Source: Telmatospirillum sp. (GTDB lineage: Bacteria; Pseudomonadota; Alphaproteobacteria; Rhodospirillales; Magnetospirillaceae). Taken from it: DNA of 64,000 bases. Below, one piece after another: positions 37,811 through 45,195 of this stretch. The position numbers and the translations under genes were made by a program. The stretch covers positions 1 through 64,000 of the forward strand of contig JARLJB010000196.1 of the NCBI GenBank assembly GCA_031291415.1, written 5' to 3'. Under the pieces are notes generated by a model. That model had not been told where the DNA came from and ran no database searches. It was given only the letters and a program-made list of their open reading frames with translations. How positions within the stretch are numbered: the first letter of the stretch is position 1; every line of letters begins with the position of its first letter.

Positions 37811-40798
37811 ATGTATCAGATCCTTCGCCGCGAATTGTTCTCCGAGACGTCGTTCCTTTGGGAGATTCTGGCTCCCGATGTCGCCCAGTCCGCCCAACCC
37901 GGGCACTTCGTCATGATCCGGCTTTACGAGGGGGGGGAACGCATACCGCTCACCGTCGCCGATTACGACCGCGACAGGGGAACCGTTACCATCGTCGTCC
38001 AGGCTCTGGGTAAAACCACCCGGGAGATGCGCGACAATTATAAGGAAGGCGACAGCTTCGACGATTTCGTCGGACCGCTTGGACTGCCGCAGCACATTGA
38101 GAAAGTCGGCCATGTCGTGATGGTTGGCGGCGGGCTAGGCGTCGCGCCCATCTATCCGCAACTCCGGGCGTTCAAGGCGGCGGGCAACCGCACCACCAGC
38201 ATCATGGGCTTCCGGACCAAGGATCTCGTGTTCTGGGAGGACAAATTCCAGAGCGAAAGCGACAATCTGATCCTCTGCACCGACGACGGAAGTTACGGCC
38301 GGCCCGGTTTCGTCACGCAGGCTCTGCAGGACGTCATCGACAAGGACAGGCCCGATCTGGTGGTCGCCATCGGGCCGCTGCCGATGATGAACGCCTGTGT
38401 CGAAGTGACCCGTCCGGCCGGCATCAAGACGCTGGTCTCGCTCAACACCATCATGGTCGACGGAACCGGCATGTGCGGTTCCTGTCGCGTCACCGTCGGC
38501 GGCAAGGTGAAATTCGCCTGTGTCGACGGCCCGGACTTCGACGGGCATCAGGTCGACTTCAAGGAGCTGCAAGCCCGTCAGAAACGCTTCAAAAGCGAAG
38601 AGACGCGCGCCAATGAAGACTTCGACCATGTCTGCAACCTCGAAAAGAAGCTCATTATCGATGGCAAGCGGACCTACAAGAAGATGTCGGAACTGGAGCC
38701 CGTCCAGCACAAGATGCCGGAACGCGACGCCAAGGAACGGGCCTGCAACTTCAAGGAAGTGAACCTCGGTTATTCCATGGAGCAGGCTCTTCAGGAAGCC
38801 GAGCGCTGCATCCAGTGCCATAAGCCCACGTGTATTTCCGGCTGTCCGGTCGGCATCGACATTCCCCGCTTCATCCGTCACCTTTTGGTCCGCGATTTCG
38901 ATACCGCTCTTACGACGATCTACGAGACGAGCGTCTTTCCGTCGATCTGCGGACGTGTCTGCCCGCAGGAATCGCAATGCGAATCGCAGTGCATCATCGG
39001 CCGCAAGATGGAGCCGGTGGCCATCGGCCGGCTGGAACGCTTCATCGGCGACAATGCCCGTCCGCCCAAGGCGCTGCCACCCGCCTTTGCCGGCAAGCTG
39101 GGCAAGGTCGCCGTCGTCGGATCGGGCCCCGGTGGTCTGTCGGCCGCCGCCGATCTGGTGCGCTTCGGCGCCGATGTCACGGTCTTTGAGGCTCTGCATG
39201 TGGTCGGCGGCGTGCTGCGCTACGGCATTCCCGCTTTCCGCCTGCCGCGCGACATCATTGAACGCGAGGTCCAACGGCTCAAGGACTCCGGCGTCAAGTT
39301 CGAGACCAACAAGGTGGTCGGCAAGACCTTCACGATTCCTCAGCTGACCGAAGACAAGGGATTCGACGCTGTCTTCGTCGCCGCCGGCGCCGGCGCCCCG
39401 TCGTTCCTCGGCATTCCCGGCGAATTCGCCGGCCGCGTCTATTCCGCCAACGAGTTCCTGACGCGTGTCAATCTGATGGGCGGCGACAAGTTCCCCTATC
39501 TCGACACGCCGATCAGCCTCGGCAAAAGCGTCGTCGTCATCGGTGCCGGCAACACCGCGATGGACTGTCTCAGGGTCGCCAAACGCCTTGGCGCGCCGAC
39601 CGTGCGCTGCGTTTACCGGCGTTCCGAGGCCGAGGCTCCGGCCCGCATCGAAGAACTTCGCCATGCCAAGGAAGAGGGCATTGAATTCTATTTCCTGCAC
39701 GCGCCGGTCGAGATCAAGGTTGGCGAACAGGGCGATGTCCAGGGCATGAAAGTGCAGAAGATGGAGTTGGGCGAGCCCGATGAACGCGGTCGCCGCAAAC
39801 CGATTCCCGTCGATGAATTCGTCGATCTCGACTGCGATACGGTGATCTACGCGCTCGGCACGACGGCCAACCCGATCATCGGCCAGTCGACGCCCGGCCT
39901 TTCTCTCAACAAATGGGGTTACATCGTCGCCGACGAGCAAACCCAGGCGACCAGTCTTCCCGGCGTTTTTGCCGGCGGCGACATCGTCACCGGCGGCGCC
40001 ACGGTCATTCTCGCCATGGGGGCCGGCCGGCGGGCGGCCAAGGCGGTCGCCACCTATCTGCAGGGCGGCAAGAAGACCTGGCCGATCACCATGGACGATG
40101 TCGCGGCTTTCGTTCCGGGAAGTTTACCGACCCCGGGCGGACTCTCCGGCCAGGAAGGACGGGTCATGCTTTGTCCGAAATGTCATCAGCCGCTGGAAGG
40201 CGACGAAAGCTATATCTGCTGCGCCGACCAGGCGGTGGCCTGGCGTTGCACCGATTGCGCCAAGGTCAGCGAGGGTTTTGCTTTCCCCTATGGCGCCTGC
40301 CCGCATTGCGGCGGCAAGCTGGAACCCATCGATGAAAGGAAAGTCGACGACCCGGCGGCGCTGACCGCGATCCGCACGGCGTTCGAGATCGAACTTGGCG
40401 GACAGGCTTTCTATCAAAGAGCTGCGGCCGAATCGACCGACCCCGATCTGCGCTCGTTGTTCGACCGCTTTGCCAAGATGGAACAGGAGCATATGGCGAC
40501 CCTGTCCCGGCGCTATCACACGGCAATTCCCCAACCATCGCAGGAACTTCGCCTTGATGTCGTCGCTGTTTACGCCGGCATCGAGGGCCGTCCGGGAGAT
40601 CCGACCAACCTGTTCCGCATCGCCATCGGCCTTGAGAAGCGCGCCGTTGCGTTCTTCACGGACCGTAGCGAAAAGGCGTCCGGAGGATCGACCGAACGCC
40701 AGCTCTACCGTGAGCTGGCAGCCGAGGAGGCCGAGCATGTCGCGCTGCTGACCACGGAATATGATCGCTGGCGCGCCGGAAAACCGGGTATCCTATAA
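37811..40798 (+). CDS. Nfn-type ferredoxin:NADP transhydrogenase (NfnS-NfnL fusion) with C-terminal zinc ribbon and rubrerythrin domain
   Basis: Three modules lie in one 995-residue chain. Residues 1-290 are the FNR-like small Nfn subunit, with FAD and NAD motifs (HVVMVGGGLGVAPIYPQLRAFKAAG) and 2Fe-2S ligands C222, C225 and C237. Residues 310-770 are the large subunit (GltB-small-subunit-like): two cluster motifs C333/C336/C341/C345 and C380/C384/C390/C394, then FAD (VAVVGSGPGGLSAAADLVRFGADVTVFE) and NADPH (VVVIGAGNTAMDCLRVAKRLGA) sites. From residue 788 (MLCPKCHQ) comes a zinc ribbon, then a ferritin-like domain (855-990) with FEIELGGQAF, KMEQEHMATL, GLEKRAVAFF and AEEAEHVALL, a full diiron ligand set. 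Nfn couples NADH, NADPH and ferredoxin by flavin bifurcation; the rubrerythrin part suggests peroxide or oxygen reduction. The chain looks intact throughout, not frameshifted. Confidence 0.9.
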   Translation: MYQILRRELFSETSFLWEILAPDVAQSAQPGHFVMIRLYEGGERIPLTVADYDRDRGTVTIVVQALGKTTREMRDNYKEGDSFDDFVGPLGLPQHIEKVGHVVMVGGGLGVAPIYPQLRAFKAAGNRTTSIMGFRTKDLVFWEDKFQSESDNLILCTDDGSYGRPGFVTQALQDVIDKDRPDLVVAIGPLPMMNACVEVTRPAGIKTLVSLNTIMVDGTGMCGSCRVTVGGKVKFACVDGPDFDGHQVDFKELQARQKRFKSEETRANEDFDHVCNLEKKLIIDGKRTYKKMSELEPVQHKMPERDAKERACNFKEVNLGYSMEQALQEAERCIQCHKPTCISGCPVGIDIPRFIRHLLVRDFDTALTTIYETSVFPSICGRVCPQESQCESQCIIGRKMEPVAIGRLERFIGDNARPPKALPPAFAGKLGKVAVVGSGPGGLSAAADLVRFGADVTVFEALHVVGGVLRYGIPAFRLPRDIIEREVQRLKDSGVKFETNKVVGKTFTIPQLTEDKGFDAVFVAAGAGAPSFLGIPGEFAGRVYSANEFLTRVNLMGGDKFPYLDTPISLGKSVVVIGAGNTAMDCLRVAKRLGAPTVRCVYRRSEAEAPARIEELRHAKEEGIEFYFLHAPVEIKVGEQGDVQGMKVQKMELGEPDERGRRKPIPVDEFVDLDCDTVIYALGTTANPIIGQSTPGLSLNKWGYIVADEQTQATSLPGVFAGGDIVTGGATVILAMGAGRRAAKAVATYLQGGKKTWPITMDDVAAFVPGSLPTPGGLSGQEGRVMLCPKCHQPLEGDESYICCADQAVAWRCTDCAKVSEGFAFPYGACPHCGGKLEPIDERKVDDPAALTAIRTAFEIELGGQAFYQRAAAESTDPDLRSLFDRFAKMEQEHMATLSRRYHTAIPQPSQELRLDVVAVYAGIEGRPGDPTNLFRIAIGLEKRAVAFFTDRSEKASGGSTERQLYRELAAEEAEHVALLTTEYDRWRAGKPGIL

Positions 40799-40893
40799 CG
40801 AAAGGCCACCCAGCCCCGACATCCGGAACATGATGCGCTTTGCTCCAGCATGGTCTTCGGGTCCGGGCGGCGTTAAAGCGATGGAGAGTCTTG

Positions 40894-40923
40894 GAGCCGG
40901 GTGCGTCTGAACGCGCCCGGCTC
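40894..40923 (+). terminator. GC hairpin between the Nfn fusion and xdhC genes
   Basis: GAGCCGGG (40894-40901) and CCCGGCTC (40916-40923) are complementary around a 14-nt loop that itself contains GCG and CGC. It lies about 100 bp after the fusion gene and 20 bp before the next start. It may be a terminator or a leader structure. Only a short T-stretch (AAATTT) follows. Confidence 0.45.
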
Positions 40924-40943
40924 AGGCAAATTTAGGAGGTCCG

Positions 40944-41267
40944 ATGGCTGACGACGACGATACGGTCCTGGCTCAAGCGGCGGCATGGCTGGCGGAAGGA
41001 CGCGGCGTCGCCCTGGCCACAGTCGTACATACCTGGGGATCGGGTCCCCGACCTGTTGGCAGCCATCTGGTTATCGATGATCGCGGCGGGTTCATGGGCT
41101 CGGTGTCGGGTGGCTGCATCGAAGCCGCCGTCATCACCGAGGCCGCCGAGGTGATCCGCGACCGGGCCCCCCGTTCCCTTGAGTTCGGCGTCAGCGATGC
41201 CGAAGCCTGGCACGTCGGGCTGGCCTGCGGCGGCGCCATCCGCATTTATCTGGAGCCGCTGGCATGA
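40944..41267 (+). CDS. XdhC/CoxI family protein, N-terminal-domain type
   Basis: The 107 residues MADDDDTVLAQAAAWLAEGRGVALATVVHTWGSGPRPVGSHLVIDDRGGFMGSVSGGCIEAAVITEAAEVI match the N-terminal XdhC/CoxI domain, including the SVSGGCIE motif. XdhC proteins bind molybdenum cofactor and help its sulfuration and insertion into xanthine dehydrogenase-type enzymes. AGGAGG lies six bases before the ATG. The stop overlaps the next gene by four bases, where the Rossmann part of XdhC is encoded separately. The two-gene form is known in the family, so it is probably not a frameshift. Confidence 0.88.
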   Translation: MADDDDTVLAQAAAWLAEGRGVALATVVHTWGSGPRPVGSHLVIDDRGGFMGSVSGGCIEAAVITEAAEVIRDRAPRSLEFGVSDAEAWHVGLACGGAIRIYLEPLA

Positions 41268-41977
41268 CCCCCGCCCTTTTTGCCAAGTTGCAGGCACTGC
41301 GCGCCGAACGACGCCCCGTTGCCGTCGTCACCAATCTCGCCAACGGCCATCAATGTCTGGCGCTTTCCACGGGCGGAACCGACGGCAGCGAACTTGTGCT
41401 GACCGACGAAATCCGGGACCAGGTGGGCGCCATGTTGACGGCCGGAAGCAGCGGCCAGATCGAAAGCGAAACAGGAACGCTGTTCGTCCGCAGCTATACG
41501 CCACCGTGGTCGCTGGCCATCGTCGGCGCCGTGCATATCACCCAGTTCCTTGCCCCGATGGCGCGGTTGGCCGGCTTCGACGTCACGGTGATCGATCCCC
41601 GGCGCGCCTTCGCCACCGACCAGCGATTTCCAGATGTCGCAATGATCACCGGGTGGCCCGACGAGATCATGGCTCGAACGCCGCCGGGCCCGCAGACAGC
41701 GGTGGTTACCCTCACCCATGATCCGAAGATTGACGACCCGGCGCTGATCGCCGCCTTACGATCGGATGCGTTCTACATCGGCGCGCTCGGCAGCAGCCGG
41801 ACCCATGCGCAGCGGGTGGCACGGCTCGTCGAACACGGTTTGAGCGAAACCCAGGTTGCCCGCGTCGCCGCCCCGGTCGGTCTCGATCTTGGCGGTCGCA
41901 TGCCGGCCGAAATCGCCATCTCGGTTCTGGCCGAAGTGGTCGCCACCCGTCACGGTAAGCCACGAACCTCCCGATGA
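41264..41977 (+). CDS. XdhC family protein, C-terminal Rossmann-domain type
   Basis: The 237-residue protein carries the XdhC_C Rossmann domain (SLAIVGAVHITQFLAPMARLAGFDVTVIDPRRAFATDQRFPDV) and the following TAVVTLTHDPKIDDPALIAALRSDAFYIGALGSSRTHAQRVARL and GLDLGGRMPAEIAISVLAEVVA segments. The N-terminal 80 residues resemble a second, diverged XdhC-type domain. It probably works with the preceding small XdhC protein in cofactor delivery to a molybdoenzyme. It overlaps both neighbours by four bases. Confidence 0.87.
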   Translation: MTPALFAKLQALRAERRPVAVVTNLANGHQCLALSTGGTDGSELVLTDEIRDQVGAMLTAGSSGQIESETGTLFVRSYTPPWSLAIVGAVHITQFLAPMARLAGFDVTVIDPRRAFATDQRFPDVAMITGWPDEIMARTPPGPQTAVVTLTHDPKIDDPALIAALRSDAFYIGALGSSRTHAQRVARLVEHGLSETQVARVAAPVGLDLGGRMPAEIAISVLAEVVATRHGKPRTSR

Positions 41978-42576
41978 CGGCGCCTGCCGTCGCCGCGCTG
42001 GTCCTGGCGGCCGGCCGGTCAAGCCGGATGGGCAGCAACAAGCTGACCCTGATGCTGGACGGCAAGCCGCTGGTCGCCCATGTCTGTGACGCGGCGCTGG
42101 CCGCCGGACTGACGCCGGTCGTCGTCGTCACCGGCCACCAGGCGGAAACCGTTCGCCGGCTGCTGGCCGGTCGGAACGTCAGCTGGACTCACAATGCCGA
42201 CTTCGCCAGTGGCATGGCCACATCGCTGACGGCCGGTATAGCCGCCCTTCCCCCGGAGACCGATGCTGTTCTCGTTTGCCTGGGCGATATGCCACGCGTG
42301 TCGGCGCGTCATATGACCGAGATCGCCGAAGCCTTTGACCCGGAATCCGGCTACACTGCCTGTGTTCCGATCCACAACGGACAGCGAGGCAACCCGGTGC
42401 TTCTGGGAAAACAGCATTTCGCGGAAATTCTCGCTCTCGACGGCGACCGGGGCGCGCGATCCGTGCTGGCCGCCCATGACGCAGCGGTTCGCCGGGTCGT
42501 GATAGACGACGATGCCATCCTTACCGACGTCGATACACCGGAGGCCTACGCCAGCCTCGGTGGGAGGCAGCCATGA
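41974..42576 (+). CDS. MocA-type molybdenum cofactor cytidylyltransferase (MobA-like NTP transferase)
   Basis: The 200 residues begin with the nucleotidyltransferase signature VLAAGRSSRMGSNKLTLMLDGKPLVAHV, followed by DAVLVCLGDMPRVSARHMTEIAEAF (metal-binding Asp in GDMP) and GQRGNPVLLGKQHFAEI. MocA adds CMP to molybdopterin for the xanthine dehydrogenase family. The position inside an XdhC operon favours MocA over MobA. It is overlapped on both sides by four bases. The start is ATG 41974. Confidence 0.87.
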   Translation: MTAPAVAALVLAAGRSSRMGSNKLTLMLDGKPLVAHVCDAALAAGLTPVVVVTGHQAETVRRLLAGRNVSWTHNADFASGMATSLTAGIAALPPETDAVLVCLGDMPRVSARHMTEIAEAFDPESGYTACVPIHNGQRGNPVLLGKQHFAEILALDGDRGARSVLAAHDAAVRRVVIDDDAILTDVDTPEAYASLGGRQP

Positions 42577-43799
42577 GTCTCGAACTTGCCGCCCTTCGCC
42601 GCCAATTTCCCATTTTTGCCAACCATCCCGGCGGAAAGCCGTTGCACTACCTGGACAATGCCGCCATGGCGCAGGTGCCGCGGGCCGTCATCGATGCGAT
42701 GGCGGCCCATGACAGCACGTCGCGCGCCAATGTGCACCGAGGTCTGCATCCTCTGGCCGAACGCGCCGACGGCGCTTACGACGCGGCGCGCGCCAAAGTC
42801 GCCCGCTTTCTGAACGCCGCCGATCCATCGGAGATCGTCTTCACCGCAGGATGCACCGCTTCGATCAACCTCGTGGCTCAGGCCACCGGCGCCACGCTGT
42901 CGCCCGGCGACGAGGTGGTCGTCTCGCGGCTCGAACATCACAGTAATCTGATTCCCTGGCTGATGATGGCGAAAGCGCGTGGATGCCACCTTCGGTATCT
43001 TCCCGTCACCGACGATGGACGGCTTGACGAAAGCCGGTTCGGCGACGTCATCGGACCGCGCTGTCGCTTCGTCGCCGTTACCCATGCGTCCAACGTCACC
43101 GGAGCCGTCTCGCCAGTGCGCAAACTGGCCGAAGCCGCCCATGCGGTCGGCGCCGCCATCCTGGTCGACGGAGCGCAGGCGATCGCCCACGGGTCGGTCG
43201 ATGTGCAGAAACTGGGCGTCGATTTCTACTGCTTCTCGGGTCACAAGATGTTCGGTCCGACCGGCATCGGCGTTCTGTGGGGGCGCCGGAACCTCCTCGC
43301 TCTCCTGACGCCGCCCGTCACTGGCGGCGGTATGGTGGGCCAGGTAACCGACGACGATGTGACGTTTCTCGACCTGCCCTATCGTTTCGAAGCCGGCACA
43401 CCGCCGGTCACCCAGGCGGTCGGCCTGGCGGCGGCTCTCACCTGGCTCGGCGACATCGACCGGCCGGCCTTCTCGGCGGAAGAACGCCGGTTGACCGACC
43501 GCCTGCTCGATGGCCTGAGCGCCACCGCCGGCGTCGCCATTGTCGGACCAAAAGATCTTGAACGTCGTCTGCCGGTCGTGTCCTTCGCAGTCCGGAGGCT
43601 CCATCCGCACGACATTTGTCAGATCCTGGGGGAACGCGGCGTCGCTGTGCGCGGCGGCATGTTGTGCGCACAACCGCTGATGACCAGTCTTGGCTTGGCT
43701 GCCGGCGTGGTTCGGACGAGTCTGGCGCTTTACAACGATGACGGCGACGTCGACGCGTTCCTCATCGGACTGACCGAGGCGATCAAGGTGCTGACATGA
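42573..43799 (+). CDS. SufS/CsdA-type cysteine desulfurase
   Basis: This PLP enzyme of 408 residues removes sulfur from cysteine as a persulfide. It shows YLDNAAMAQVPRAVIDAM, TAGCTASINLVA, RLEHHSNLIPW, DGAQAIAHGSVDVQKLGVDFYCFSGHKMFGPTGIGVLWG with the PLP Lys in GHKMFGP, and the catalytic Cys in VRGGMLCAQPLM. In this operon it could feed sulfur both to an Fe-S scaffold and to molybdenum cofactor, since xanthine dehydrogenase-type enzymes need a cyanolysable sulfur. This specific role is inferred. It overlaps its neighbours by four bases. Confidence 0.92.
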   Translation: MSLELAALRRQFPIFANHPGGKPLHYLDNAAMAQVPRAVIDAMAAHDSTSRANVHRGLHPLAERADGAYDAARAKVARFLNAADPSEIVFTAGCTASINLVAQATGATLSPGDEVVVSRLEHHSNLIPWLMMAKARGCHLRYLPVTDDGRLDESRFGDVIGPRCRFVAVTHASNVTGAVSPVRKLAEAAHAVGAAILVDGAQAIAHGSVDVQKLGVDFYCFSGHKMFGPTGIGVLWGRRNLLALLTPPVTGGGMVGQVTDDDVTFLDLPYRFEAGTPPVTQAVGLAAALTWLGDIDRPAFSAEERRLTDRLLDGLSATAGVAIVGPKDLERRLPVVSFAVRRLHPHDICQILGERGVAVRGGMLCAQPLMTSLGLAAGVVRTSLALYNDDGDVDAFLIGLTEAIKVLT

Positions 43800-44272
43800 C
43801 GGAACAGTCTCTTTACCAGGAGCAGGTCAAGGCGCTTGCCCATGCGGCCCATGGGGCTGGTCGCCTCAGCGGTCCGGACGGCCATGCGGTTCAGGACAAT
43901 CCGCTCTGCGGCGACCGCGTCGACATCGACATCAAAATGGCCAGTGACGGCACGATTGCGGCACTGGGTCACGATATCCGGGGCTGTCTTCTCTGTCAGG
44001 CTTCGGCCAGCGGCCTCGCCGCCGCCGCGCCGGGATTACGCCCGCAGCAGATCACCGAGGCACGACAGGCCATCGAACGCATGTTGCATGCCGTCGACGC
44101 CACCAGCGACAGCCTTGACGGCATGCCGGCCTTCGCCGCCTTCACGGCCTTTCTGCCGGTCCATCGCTCGAAATCGCGGCACGCCTGCATCCTGCTGCCC
44201 TTCCTCGCCACCGAGAAAGCGTTGGAAATGGCCACGGGAACCAACTCAACAAAAGAGGACGCGACATGCTGA
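43796..44272 (+). CDS. NifU/SufU-like iron-sulfur scaffold protein
   Basis: The 158 residues show the IscU/SufU core: DNPLCGDRVDIDIKM with the first Cys and Asp, then DIRGCLLCQASASGLA and HACILLPF with the last Cys. These are the Fe-S assembly or zinc ligands. Paired with the upstream cysteine desulfurase it should accept sulfur. It overlaps the desulfurase gene by four bases and the GST gene by seven. SufU proteins can also act only as sulfur-transfer partners, so a scaffold role is not certain. Confidence 0.83.
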   Translation: MTEQSLYQEQVKALAHAAHGAGRLSGPDGHAVQDNPLCGDRVDIDIKMASDGTIAALGHDIRGCLLCQASASGLAAAAPGLRPQQITEARQAIERMLHAVDATSDSLDGMPAFAAFTAFLPVHRSKSRHACILLPFLATEKALEMATGTNSTKEDATC

Positions 44273-44886
44273 AATTTTTCTATGCGGCCCGAACCTGCAG
44301 CCTCGCCTCACATATCGCTCTCGAAGAGGCTGGTGCGGTCTACCAGGCGGTTCCCGTTGATCTGGCGGGCGGAGAACAGCGCACGGCGGATTATTTGGCG
44401 ATCAATCCGCTGGGGCGGGTGCCGGTCCTGGTTACCGACCGCGGCGTCCTGACGGAAAGCCCGGCGATCCTCGCCTTCATTGCCCAGAGCTATCCCGAAG
44501 CTGGTCTGGCGCCGCTCGACGATCCTTTCGCCTTTGCCTGTGTACAGGCCTTCAACAGCTATCTTTGCTCCACCGTTCATGTCGCCCAGTCGCATTTCAG
44601 ACGCGGGGCTCGCTGGGCAGACGATCCTGCCGCCATCGCGGAAATGAAACGGAAGGCCCCGCAAGTGGTCGCCGACTGTTTCGAGATGATCGAACACGAG
44701 AAATTCGCAGGTCCCTGGGTGACCGGGGAACACTATTCGATCTGCGACCCTTATCTGTTCAGCATGGCCCAGTGGCTGGAATCCGACGCCATCGACGTCA
44801 CCCGCTTTCCCCGAATTGCCGAGCATCGGCAGCGCATGTCGGAACGGCCCGCCGTGAAAAAAGTCCTGGCCGCGTTACACGCCTAG
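44266..44886 (+). CDS. Glutathione S-transferase (beta-class-like)
   Basis: The N-terminal thioredoxin fold LKFFYAARTCSLASHIALEEAGAVYQAVPVDLAGGEQRTADYLAINPLGRVPVLVTDRGVLTESPAILAFIAQ has Cys11 in the place of the beta-class catalytic Cys10 and the cis-Pro/glutamate-Ser glutathione-binding sites (VPVL, TESPAI). A helical C-terminal domain follows. The start overlaps the end of the scaffold gene by seven bases, so it belongs to the maturation operon, where it might handle glutathione persulfides; that role is speculative. A palindromic element begins 12 bp after the stop. Confidence 0.87.
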   Translation: MLKFFYAARTCSLASHIALEEAGAVYQAVPVDLAGGEQRTADYLAINPLGRVPVLVTDRGVLTESPAILAFIAQSYPEAGLAPLDDPFAFACVQAFNSYLCSTVHVAQSHFRRGARWADDPAAIAEMKRKAPQVVADCFEMIEHEKFAGPWVTGEHYSICDPYLFSMAQWLESDAIDVTRFPRIAEHRQRMSERPAVKKVLAALHA

Positions 44887-44897
44887 AGCCGGATTCA

Positions 44898-44933
44898 GAC
44901 CTTAATCGAAGCGATACCACTTCGATTAAGGTC
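44898..44933. repeat. Palindromic repeat, copy 2 of the dispersed element
   Basis: GACCTTAATCGAAG and CTTCGATTAAGGTC are perfect 14-bp arms around CGATACCA. It matches the palindrome at 463-500, with paired substitutions in both arms, and shares the preceding ATTCA. It starts 12 bp after the GST stop. Confidence 0.75.
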
Positions 44934-45077
44934 CACAGGATTCATGAGATGCCTTCGCCTCGGGCTTCGGCAGACTCAAGCGCCGCTCGATCTGAATCGA
45001 TGCCATCCATCACGCCCGTCATTCATGGCGCCACATCCTCAAATATCTTCTCGGCCAGATGGAGAAACTCGGATATA

Positions 45078-45111
45078 TCGGGCGACGTTCCGCGTCGGGC
45101 GACGTTCCGCG
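45078..45111. repeat. 17-bp direct tandem repeat (two copies)
   Basis: TCGGGCGACGTTCCGCG occurs twice head-to-tail. It lies between the GST gene and the NSS transporter in a 309-bp region with no credible coding sequence. It may be a duplicated binding site or a simple slippage product. Confidence 0.7.
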
Positions 45112-45195
45112 CCGGGAAGATAGTACCCGGCCCGCGTGGGGGTGGTTTTGCGGAATTGGCACAGGAGTAAGGAGCCGTTTTAGGACGGGGGAACC

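Noticed and set aside
38135-39940. A 601-codon open frame on the minus strand opposite the Nfn fusion
   Set aside because: It is a GC-bias shadow of a protein with clear motifs on the plus strand; its translation is rich in Asp/Gly/Arg with no recognisable domain.
40944-41977. A possible frameshifted XdhC pseudogene
   Set aside because: Both parts have full domain motifs, overlap by ATGA and have a good ribosome site; split XdhC/CoxI genes are known, so two real genes are more likely.
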